In this document: in pieces, positions 1 through 5,438 of the stretch
How the letters are laid out: each line of letters opens with the position of its first letter
Position numbering within the stretch: position 1 is the stretch's first letter
Origin: Holosporales bacterium
GTDB taxonomy: Bacteria > Pseudomonadota > Alphaproteobacteria > UBA3830 > JAIRMZ01
Length of the DNA stretch: 7,264 nt
Direction of reading: 5' to 3'
Assembly (NCBI GenBank): GCA_031255325.1
Contig: JAIRST010000057.1
Location: 1-7,264, forward strand
Translations under genes and position numbers: made by a program
The notes under the pieces: model-generated
Databases searched by the model: none
Told to the model about the DNA's origin: nothing
Seen by the model: only the letters and a program-made list of their open reading frames with translations

Positions 1-139
1 TAAAAGAAATCTTGTCATACTGCATAGGCCTCGCAGGCTCCCCATCGTAAGGCCCATTGAAAAGCCGCATTCCAATTTTTCTCGCCGCGTATTGATGCAA
101 AAACAACGTGCCCCAAAATAACTTTCCTTTCCAGCTCAT
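1..139 (-). CDS. Start of an unrecognised protein gene, cut by the left window edge
   Basis: The first 46 codons of a minus-strand gene are open from an ATG at 139 down to the window edge, so the C-terminal part is missing. A near-ideal Shine-Dalgarno AGGAGG (144-149 on the plus strand) lies 4 bases before the ATG, which fixes the start. The peptide begins MSWKGKLFWGTLFLHQY and continues with ARKIGMRLFNG and then a polar part with GEPARPMQYDK. I see no cleavable signal peptide and recognise no family. It is probably a real gene because a second, truncated copy of its first 29 codons occurs near 5168, with 2 amino-acid changes and 1 silent change. The relative next to the tRNA suggests a small gene family in this genome. 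Function is unknown. Confidence 0.65.
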   Translation of the reverse strand, partial: MSWKGKLFWGTLFLHQYAARKIGMRLFNGPYDGEPARPMQYDKISF

Positions 140-143
140 ATCC
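52..143 (-). repeat. 92-bp direct repeat, copy 1 (start region of the left-edge gene)
   Basis: This block matches 5081-5172 at 89 of 92 positions without gaps. The differences are at 65, 87 and 114. It covers the first 29 codons of the left-edge gene plus four bases before its ATG. Looser, gapped similarity continues about 25 bases further upstream through the ribosome binding region. At the other end the match stops abruptly at position 52, inside the coding sequence. Confidence 0.9.
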
Positions 144-181
144 CCTCCTTCTTATTTACTAGAATTAAAATGCATTCCGGC

Positions 182-538
182 TCATCGGAGAGCTTGCGGC
201 ATGCGCTGTTCCTCTTCTTTCAGTATCTCTCGTATCTCTGGATACGCTTCGACAATTGCCGCTCCTTGACGGGCAGCATGAAAAACCAATTGGCCCAAAC
301 CAACTTCCGGATTTTTTAAAAATCCTTCATATATAAAATACACAATCTTAGAGTGCTGTGTGGAAAATCGTACAAGCAAACACTTTGCTCAATCCTGGCT
401 ACCGTCGTTAACGACAAGAGTCTTCTAAGATTTCTTCTTAGAAATCAAGGCGATTATAAACGCACGAACAGTTTTCCTCAGGGCACCTTTCTTCATTAAA
501 AATAAGCCACAACGCATAATGCACTTTTCTACCTCTTC
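182..538 (-). pseudogene. Probable remnant of a family-2 glycosyltransferase
   Basis: One minus-strand frame reads through this stretch with only two internal stops, TAG at 425-427 and TGA at 389-391. Between those stops it encodes KTLVVNDGSQD, the classic nucleotide-sugar-binding motif of GT-A family-2 glycosyltransferases (VVNDGS.D). Upstream in the same frame is EEVEKCI, which resembles the helix that follows the PxYN motif in that family. Downstream of the TGA the frame stays open for 69 codons to the TGA at 182-184, containing KNPEVGLGQ and AYPEIREILKEEE. That last part could be translated alone from a TTG at 379, but I see no good ribosome binding site for it. The interruptions, lack of a good start and short length suggest decay. 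The alternative is a short unrelated hypothetical ORF (182-379) preceded by a chance motif. Confidence 0.4.
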
Positions 539-571
539 CTAACCGTAACGCGCAAGCCTATTCTCCGCACA

Positions 572-1567
572 TCATTTTTGCATAAATTCACTGACTAACT
601 GCACTATAAAGCTTTTCAGCATTGCCCGATCATAGGCACAATGTTGCTCGCCTCCTTTATATTGAAGGCCCAAGAATGGAATAGAGAATTCCTTTGATAT
701 TTTTGACATACTTTCTAAATTAGCCTCATTATCATCTATCATAAGAATAACACTCGGTTTTTCTCCTTGAGGAAGCAATAAGCGACGTTGTAAAAGTTCT
801 CGCAGAACTTTCCCCTTGCCCTGCCCTTGATCTTCACCCCCTGCAAAAATGACACCCCCTTGGACCCATGCGTTCTCCAAAAACCCTTTACAAAGAGAGA
901 GCCCTGTTCCTTGCCCCGGGAAGGGAGAAAACACAATCTCAAGATGAGCGAGCTCTTTCAGGCGCCAATCTCCCAACGAAGGGATCGTCCCGCATGCTCC
1001 TGCACTTAAGGCTGTAAATCCATAGCAAGGAATATGCTGTTGCTGGATCTCTTGAATGACCTTGGGAGCATTTTGATCAATTAATGCTTGAGTAAAATAG
1101 GTTACGGCAGCAAAACTTAGGACTTCTCGTAGGATTCTTTTTAAAGCTTTTTTATCAATATTCAGTTCTTTCATAAGTTTCGCAAGCATTTCGCCATCGC
1201 CATGAGTTCCTAGCAGATCTTTTAGAACTTGCGTTACTTCACTACTGTTTTCTGAAACATTAAGAAGTTTTCCAAACTCTGCGCGTAATGCACTTACTAT
1301 ATACTTATATAATGAATCTTTTTTGCTTTTCTCAAATAAGGGGCGTGTTAAAGTATAATCAATATCAAAAAGAACGACAGGTTTTCCCGTTTCAGCTGCT
1401 TTTTTTACAATGGGAAGGATTTCCTCAATAGTATGTATTGCTATTGGAAATGGTGTATTCACTGTCATCGCTTGGCATCCTCCCCTAAGAAAGTTACTCC
1501 CCAGTATCTCAGCAAATCCGATAAATGCCAGCAGCGCATATCTTCTTAAAAATCCCATCGCACGCAT
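572..1567 (-). CDS. Secreted or membrane-anchored HAD-fold protein, DUF2608 family
   Basis: This 331-residue protein carries the HAD phosphohydrolase signatures in order: motif I FDIDYT (nucleophile D68, general acid D70), motif II threonine in GFTAL (T185), a lysine-rich loop KGKVL (K251/K253) as motif III, and motif IV MIDDN (D278, D279). Spacing and wording fit DUF2608, a HAD subgroup found largely in intracellular bacteria; substrates are not known to me. The N-terminus (FLRRY followed by a hydrophobic stretch to about residue 28) looks like a signal peptide or anchor. The cysteine at 31 is not in a canonical lipobox. The ATG at 1567 is preferred over the ATG three codons in because GAGAG lies about 10 bases upstream. 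All catalytic acids are present, so phosphatase activity in the periplasm is plausible but inferred. It is divergent from the symporter gene and followed by the glycosyltransferase remnant. Confidence 0.75.
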   Translation of the reverse strand: MRAMGFLRRYALLAFIGFAEILGSNFLRGGCQAMTVNTPFPIAIHTIEEILPIVKKAAETGKPVVLFDIDYTLTRPLFEKSKKDSLYKYIVSALRAEFGKLLNVSENSSEVTQVLKDLLGTHGDGEMLAKLMKELNIDKKALKRILREVLSFAAVTYFTQALIDQNAPKVIQEIQQQHIPCYGFTALSAGACGTIPSLGDWRLKELAHLEIVFSPFPGQGTGLSLCKGFLENAWVQGGVIFAGGEDQGQGKGKVLRELLQRRLLLPQGEKPSVILMIDDNEANLESMSKISKEFSIPFLGLQYKGGEQHCAYDRAMLKSFIVQLVSEFMQK

Positions 1568-1769
1568 TGTACTTTTCTCTCTTTCTATTTTTCATAGAAA
1601 CAATTGAAGCTACCTATAGCAGATTTGCTCAAAAATAAGAATCTTTTTTGGGGGGACACTATTCTTACAATCAGCGGATCCGATAAATAAATTCCTATCG
1701 AAAAAGTTCTCTTTTTAATTCTTCCTTCGCTATATTGACATTACTATATAAAAACAACACGCTTTTTTA
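1568..1769. other. Divergent intergenic region between the HAD protein and the symporter
   Basis: These 202 bases must hold promoters for both flanking genes. On the plus strand there is a perfect TTGACA at 1735-1740 and TATATA/TATAAA runs at 1745-1752, but they are not spaced as a -35/-10 pair. TATATA could be a -10 with only a poor -35 (TTCCTT, 1722-1727). I could not assign a convincing minus-strand promoter. A short palindrome CGGATCCG lies near 1676-1683. No hairpin-plus-T terminator is evident. Confidence 0.4.
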
Positions 1770-2978
1770 ATGTACAAAAAAGAAGCCTCATTGAATACTA
1801 AGTTGTTTAATAAAATCATTTTTAATCCTCTTTTTCAATTAATCATCGTCATCGCTGCTGTATCAGTGTGCTATACAAAGATAGCACCAGAAATGGTGCG
1901 ATTTTTTCTTACAATCAGCATTTTCCTTAGAGAATTGCTCATTTTTGTGCTCCCTTTTCTGCTTTTTAGTTTTGTAGCGGTTGCTCTATCTGCCATTCCA
2001 AAAGAAGGAATGGTGTTTGTTCTTGGGCTGATGATTGCTGTTTTTGTATCAAATTTCCTGAATATCATGGTATCTGGGTGGGTTGGTTCTTTCGTTTTAT
2101 CCGGAATGGAAACACACCCTATGCCCGCGTCCCAAACGACATTCTCTCCATTTTTTGAACTACATCTTCCTCATGTGGCAAGCACGGTTCAATCATTATT
2201 AGCAGGTGTTAGTGTTGGATTTCTCAACGCGTTCTTTCCCAATAAGCATGTATCCTTGATATTACACTTTATGCACGATTATGTTATGAAATTTATGAAG
2301 AAGTTTTTTGTTCCATTGCTTCCTGCTTTTGTTGGAGGATTTTTACTAAAACTTTTTTCAGAAGGGAAAATGATCGGTTTTGTTGGAAATAACACACGCG
2401 TTTGTGTCATGATGTGTGGGGTTTTATGGCTTTACTTAGCCTTGTGGCTACTAGCAGCCGCATCATTTAATATAAAAAAAGCTGCAAGAATATTTAAAAC
2501 TGCTTTTCCTGCGATTGTTACTGCTTTTAGTACCATGTCCAGTGCGGCAGCGTTACCACTCTCTTTGGAAGCAGCACGAAAAAATACAAATGATCCAGTA
2601 CTTGCTGATGCTGTCATGCCGTTAACCCTCAATTTTCATATGGTTGGTGATACAATTCTTGTTCCAGTTATGGCCATGATGGTTCTGTTGGCCTTTAATT
2701 ATCCTTTGCCTAGCGTACCTAACTTTATCTTGTTTGGAGTGTTTTTTATTTTGAATAAATTCGCCGGAGGAGGAGTACCTAGCGGAACGATCATGGTGAC
2801 TGTTCCGGTTTTGGAAAAATATCTTGGCTTTGATGATTCTATGACGGCGTTTATCATTGCCCTTTATGGCATTATTGACCCTATTGCCACATCAGGAAAT
2901 GTCGCTGCAAATAATTTTTTCGTTATTATTTTTCAAAAGATCAGAGGAGTTTTTAAAAAGCGATTAGAGCGCCATTGA
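1770..2978 (+). CDS. Divergent dicarboxylate/amino acid:cation symporter (DAACS family)
   Basis: This 402-residue, strongly hydrophobic protein has the length and layout of the GltPh/GltP family: hairpin 1 with a serine-rich tip (AFSTMSSAAALP, 252-263), the TM7 region (PLTLNFHMVGDT, 284-295), hairpin 2 (GGGVPSGTIM, 333-342) and TM8 (IIDPIATSGNVAANN, 368-382). It should be an inner-membrane secondary transporter for an organic acid or amino acid. Several binding positions differ from GltPh: TM7 NMDGT aligns with HMVGD, TM8 R397 aligns with A373 and D405 with N381, while D394 (D370), T398 (T374) and N401 (N377) are kept. Substrate and coupling ion are therefore uncertain. The ATG start has no Shine-Dalgarno; a TTG eight codons in, preceded by AAGAAG, is an alternative. 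It converges with tgt, 17 bases between stops. Confidence 0.8.
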   Translation: MYKKEASLNTKLFNKIIFNPLFQLIIVIAAVSVCYTKIAPEMVRFFLTISIFLRELLIFVLPFLLFSFVAVALSAIPKEGMVFVLGLMIAVFVSNFLNIMVSGWVGSFVLSGMETHPMPASQTTFSPFFELHLPHVASTVQSLLAGVSVGFLNAFFPNKHVSLILHFMHDYVMKFMKKFFVPLLPAFVGGFLLKLFSEGKMIGFVGNNTRVCVMMCGVLWLYLALWLLAAASFNIKKAARIFKTAFPAIVTAFSTMSSAAALPLSLEAARKNTNDPVLADAVMPLTLNFHMVGDTILVPVMAMMVLLAFNYPLPSVPNFILFGVFFILNKFAGGGVPSGTIMVTVPVLEKYLGFDDSMTAFIIALYGIIDPIATSGNVAANNFFVIIFQKIRGVFKKRLERH

Positions 2979-2995
2979 TTCAGATTTGGGTGTCG

Positions 2996-4189
2996 TTATA
3001 GAGCCCACTTTTTACGAAGTTCCTGGAAAGTTCCCGTATCTAAGGCCTCTCGGATACTCTGCATCAGTCGATTCATAAAGAATACATTATGGAGGGTGAG
3101 CGCTGTAATAGCCAGAATCTCGCGGGTTTTAAGTAAATAATGCACATAGGCGCGTGAAAATTTCTGGCAGGTTTCGCAAGGGCACGTAGGATCGATAGGA
3201 GTAAAATCTTGGGCATAAGAAGCGCGTTTTAGAGAAATGTGTTCACGTACTGAATGATCGCGCAATGCGAAAGGAACCAAAGCACCTCCATGGCGCGCAA
3301 TGCGTGTGGGGTGTACGCAATCGAATGTATCTATTCCAAGGGCAACACCTTCAAAAATATCACTGATGCCACCGATACCTAAAAGGTGAATAGGACGTAT
3401 GGATGTAAGATGCCGCCTGGCTAAATCTACAACATAGTACATTTCCTCTTTACTCGCGCCCAGAGTACCCCCAATAGCATGCCCGAAAAAAGGCATACTA
3501 TTGACGTATTCAGCACTCCTTTCGCGTAAATCTGCGTAAACACCTCCTTGGATAATCCCGTAAAAGGCTTGTTTCCCATTATTGTGCCGATCGAATGCTT
3601 CAAAAGAGCGTGTTTCCCACCGATGACTGCGTTCCAAAGAACATTCCGTATACGTACGTGAGCTGTGGTAAGGAGTACATTCATCAAAAGCGACAATAAA
3701 GTCTGCCCCTATTTTTTGTTGCATTTCTATCGATACTTCTGGCGTCATCATTTTCAAACTGCCATCCAAGTAGGATTTAAAGATAACGCCTTCTTCTGTA
3801 ATCTTTTGAACAGAAGAAATTCTGTTACGCTTTCCTTTGATCTCATCAGCAACAGAGCCGTAGCCTAAGCTAAATACTTGGAATCCCCCGGAATCTGTTA
3901 ATAAAGGGCCATCCCATCCCATAAAAGCATGAAGTCCTCCCGCTTGCTCGATAAGATCCGCGCCAGGTTGCAGCATAAGATGATACGTATTGGCTAAGCA
4001 GAATTGCGTTCCGGCCGCTTTTAATTGTGATGGGTATATCCCCTTAACCGATGCTTTTGTTCCACAAAAAATAAATGCAGGTGTTTCTACAATGCCATGG
4101 GGTGTACTTAAGCGTCCACGTCGTGCCTGACTATGGGGATCTTTCTTTAAAAGATCGAACCGAAAATGAGGGTACGAAAAGTCACTCAT
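2996..4189 (-). CDS. tgt: tRNA-guanine(34) transglycosylase
   Basis: This enzyme swaps guanine 34 in tRNAs with GUN anticodons (Asp, Asn, His, Tyr) for a queuosine precursor. The 397-residue protein has the hallmarks: LLTDSGGFQVFS with catalytic D99, FDECTP at 168-173, GIDTFDCVHPTR with the nucleophilic aspartate D290, and the zinc site C336, C338, C341 and H367, whose spacing matches E. coli Tgt. C171 and I239 align with the Cys158 and Val233 pocket positions of Zymomonas Tgt, as expected of a bacterial preQ1-type enzyme, although chlamydial Tgt is known to use queuine. Compared with E. coli Tgt (375 residues) it has an extra segment near 109-126, just after the SGGFQVFS loop. Its start ATG overlaps the end of yhhQ by 8 bases, implying translational coupling. 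No queuosine biosynthesis gene is nearby. Confidence 0.96.
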   Translation of the reverse strand: MSDFSYPHFRFDLLKKDPHSQARRGRLSTPHGIVETPAFIFCGTKASVKGIYPSQLKAAGTQFCLANTYHLMLQPGADLIEQAGGLHAFMGWDGPLLTDSGGFQVFSLGYGSVADEIKGKRNRISSVQKITEEGVIFKSYLDGSLKMMTPEVSIEMQQKIGADFIVAFDECTPYHSSRTYTECSLERSHRWETRSFEAFDRHNNGKQAFYGIIQGGVYADLRERSAEYVNSMPFFGHAIGGTLGASKEEMYYVVDLARRHLTSIRPIHLLGIGGISDIFEGVALGIDTFDCVHPTRIARHGGALVPFALRDHSVREHISLKRASYAQDFTPIDPTCPCETCQKFSRAYVHYLLKTREILAITALTLHNVFFMNRLMQSIREALDTGTFQELRKKWAL

Positions 4190-4910
4190 GGTCTGATGGC
4201 CTTATCATAAAGCGCGCTAAAGGCACGAAAAAGGACCCTATAAAAATGAGTAAACACCGTAGGCCAAAAATGCCACAAATATAGCTTCCAAACAAAGAAG
4301 CCCACGAAATAGGGGGAGAACAGAGTACGCGCCAGGCGAGTAAGGAAAAAAAGAGATGATCACAAAATGCCGCCAAAAGAGCCGATATATTAACACGCCC
4401 CAGCAAAAACCTTCCTTGCAGTTTTGCGCGTAACCAAGAAAATACCATAATGTCTAATAGCTGACTGGTGATATAAGCTCCACAACTAGCCCAAAATAAA
4501 CGGGCAAGCTGATACGTAAGTATTGCTAATTCCTTGTTCAAGGAATGTTCTTGGTATGCATCTGGTATCTCTGGATACAGTATCGTGATTTTCAAAATAC
4601 TCATGAAAAAGAGGCTTGCCAAAAAGCTTAAGGCAATGCCTTTTCGCGCCACACGGTTTCCCCAATACTCTATTAGGATATTTTCTGCAATAAATGTTGT
4701 TACAAATAATTCAGTGCCAAGTGCAACGGGATCTGGAAGAAAACTATAAGAAGCGACACGGACTGCTTGGGTATTTGCAAGAATTGTTGTAAGTGCTATA
4801 TAAACGTAAGCGCCATTTACGCTAAAAAATCGTAATAGAACAAAAAGAAAAGCCATTCCTCCTAAGAACGTGCTTAAAGTTAATACTTCAGGAAGAACAC
4901 ATTCCCCCAT
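4182..4910 (-). CDS. yhhQ: Queuosine precursor transporter, QPTR/YhhQ family
   Basis: This 242-residue inner-membrane protein has about six hydrophobic segments and the sequence pattern of the YhhQ/DUF165 family, whose E. coli member imports preQ0 and preQ1. Recognisable blocks are the N-terminal ANTQ (45-48), the TFIAENILIEYWG helix (72-84), AYITSQLLDIMVF (145-157), the GRVNIS turn (171-176) and FCDHLFF (182-188). The family aspartate in the first motif appears as E76. It is the first gene of a two-gene operon with tgt, and its stop codon lies inside the tgt start (ATGAGTGA). Together the pair makes a salvage route: import the base, then insert it into tRNA. Ligand choice (preQ0, preQ1, queuine or queuosine) cannot be read from sequence alone. 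Confidence 0.88.
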   Translation of the reverse strand: MGECVLPEVLTLSTFLGGMAFLFVLLRFFSVNGAYVYIALTTILANTQAVRVASYSFLPDPVALGTELFVTTFIAENILIEYWGNRVARKGIALSFLASLFFMSILKITILYPEIPDAYQEHSLNKELAILTYQLARLFWASCGAYITSQLLDIMVFSWLRAKLQGRFLLGRVNISALLAAFCDHLFFSLLAWRVLCSPPISWASLFGSYICGIFGLRCLLIFIGSFFVPLARFMIRPSDHE

Positions 4911-4917
4911 TCATGGT

Positions 4918-4923
4918 CCTCCT
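4918..4923 (-). promoter_or_regulatory. Shine-Dalgarno site that decides the yhhQ start
   Basis: The minus strand reads AGGAGG here. Two ATGs follow in different frames: one 3 bases away (4912-4914), which gives only a few codons, and one 7 bases away (4908-4910), which opens yhhQ. The 7-base spacing favours the latter. Confidence 0.75.
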
Positions 4924-4940
4924 AAAGCTACCAACAAGGG

Positions 4941-4969
4941 AATTTAAAGAAACTTAAGAGGATCGGCAA
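4941..4969 (-). promoter_or_regulatory. Candidate promoter of the yhhQ-tgt operon
   Basis: On the minus strand TTGCCG (4964-4969) is followed after exactly 17 bases by TAAATT (4941-4946), a fair sigma-70 -35/-10 pair. Transcription would begin near 4934, leaving a leader of about 24 bases that contains the AGGAGG site. I see no riboswitch-like structure in so short a leader. The call rests on consensus matching only. Confidence 0.4.
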
Positions 4970-5033
4970 CGCTATAGGATTTTGGAGTGATTGAAAGGGA
5001 ATTATTAGGATTGCGGAAAAATATGGCTTTGAG

Positions 5034-5168
5034 CTATAAAAGCACTTTGTAAGAAAAGAATAGACAATATTTTTCTATAAGCCCATTGAAAAGACGCATT
5101 CCAATTTTTCTCGCCACGTATTGATGCAAAAACAACGTGCCCAAAAATAACTTTCCTTTCCAGCTCAT
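5034..5168 (-). pseudogene. Truncated 44-codon copy of the left-edge gene
   Basis: An ATG at 5168 opens a 44-residue frame ending in TAG at 5034-5036. Its first 29 residues repeat those of the gene at the left edge, except W9 is L and A18 is V; a third difference is silent. After LFNG the two sequences become unrelated: this copy ends with LIEKYCLFFSYKVLL, whereas the other continues with PYDGEPARPM. The Shine-Dalgarno region here (GGTAGG) is weaker than the AGGAGG of copy 1. The likeliest reading is a gene start left behind by partial duplication or deletion. It could still be translated into a short, partly hydrophobic peptide. It begins 39 bases after the tRNA-Arg gene on the same strand, so it may be transcribed by read-through. 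Confidence 0.6.
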
Positions 5169-5172
5169 ATCC
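5081..5172 (-). repeat. 92-bp direct repeat, copy 2
   Basis: This is the partner of 52-143, with 3 mismatches (5094, 5116, 5143). The block ends sharply at 5081 within the reading frame, marking a recombination or deletion joint. It lies between the tRNA-Arg gene and the yhhQ promoter region. Confidence 0.9.
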
Positions 5173-5207
5173 TACCCTTTCTATTTAACTTAGCCATTAG
5201 AGAAAAC

Positions 5208-5284
5208 TGGTGCGCCCGAGAGGATTTGAACCCCTAGCCTCCAGATCCGTAGTCTGGCGCTCTATCCAATTGAGCTACGGGCGC
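5208..5284 (-). tRNA. tRNA-Arg, anticodon ACG
   Basis: The minus strand folds into a full cloverleaf. The acceptor GCGCCCG pairs with CGGGCGC, the D-arm is GCTC/GAGC, the anticodon stem is CCAGA/TCTGG with loop CTACGGA (anticodon ACG), the variable loop is short, and the T-arm AGGGG/CCTCT carries the TTCAAAT loop. The discriminator base is A and CCA is encoded (5208-5210). ACG is normally edited to ICG by TadA so that it reads CGU, CGC and CGA. It is not a queuosine substrate, so its closeness to tgt is not a functional link. Confidence 0.97.
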
Positions 5285-5294
5285 TTCTGTGCGT

Positions 5295-5323
5295 TTTCTA
5301 ATCAAAAGCGTTAAAAGATGCAA
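5295..5323 (-). promoter_or_regulatory. Candidate promoter of tRNA-Arg
   Basis: On the minus strand TTGCAT (5318-5323) and TAGAAA (5295-5300) are separated by exactly 17 bases, and the -10 lies 10 bases before the mature tRNA 5' end. Position fits a tRNA promoter with almost no leader, but both hexamers are imperfect. Confidence 0.33.
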
Positions 5324-5355
5324 GGGTTTTGAAAAAGTGTTACTTAAATACAACT

Positions 5356-5374
5356 CTATCCAAAAGGATGATAG
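5356..5374. promoter_or_regulatory. Inverted repeat between tRNA-Arg and the porin gene
   Basis: CTATCC and GGATgATAG flank an AAAA loop, pairing fully except for one bulged base. It lies in the divergent spacer, about 65 bases before the porin ribosome binding site and just upstream of a TATATT (5382-5387) that could be the porin -10. It could be an operator or an mRNA hairpin, or chance in AT-rich DNA. Confidence 0.25.
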
Positions 5375-5427
5375 ATAAGACTATATTCTCTGCTCTGTTT
5401 ACGTAAAACTAGAAATCTATTCTATGG

Positions 5428-5433
5428 AGGAGG
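5428..5433 (+). promoter_or_regulatory. Shine-Dalgarno site that decides the porin start
   Basis: AGGAGG lies 5 bases before the GTG at 5439-5441. The same bases are codons 2-4 if translation is taken from the in-frame ATG at 5424, which itself has no upstream Shine-Dalgarno. This supports the GTG as the real start. Confidence 0.8.
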
Positions 5434-5438
5434 GGATT

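Noticed and set aside
232..245. 14-base match GTATCTCTGGATAC, also at 4565-4578
   Set aside because: Both copies encode YPEI in the same frame of minus-strand proteins; shared codons explain it without a repeat element.
404..415. Perfect 12-base palindrome GTCGTTAACGAC
   Set aside because: It falls within the codons for VVND of the glycosyltransferase remnant, so the coding history explains it; no second copy was seen.
423..443. Inverted repeat TTCTAAG/CTTAGAA with a 7-base loop, a possible terminator
   Set aside because: The stem is AU-rich and neither side is followed by a run of T, so it is not a convincing terminator.
827..1009. 60-codon plus-strand ORF opposite the HAD gene
   Set aside because: It lies wholly antisense to a well-supported gene, has no motif, and is best seen as a coding shadow.
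1735..1740. Perfect TTGACA upstream of the symporter gene, as a -35 box
   Set aside because: No -10-like hexamer lies 16-18 bases downstream; the nearby TATATA/TATAAA is only a few bases away.
2979..3000. Shared terminator between the convergent symporter and tgt genes
   Set aside because: The 17-base gap has no strong hairpin or T-run on either strand; only a weak GGG/CCC pairing is present.
5208..5284. tRNA-Arg as an attachment site of an integrated element
   Set aside because: I found no second copy of the tRNA 3' end in the window and no integrase gene; the neighbouring truncated gene alone is not enough.
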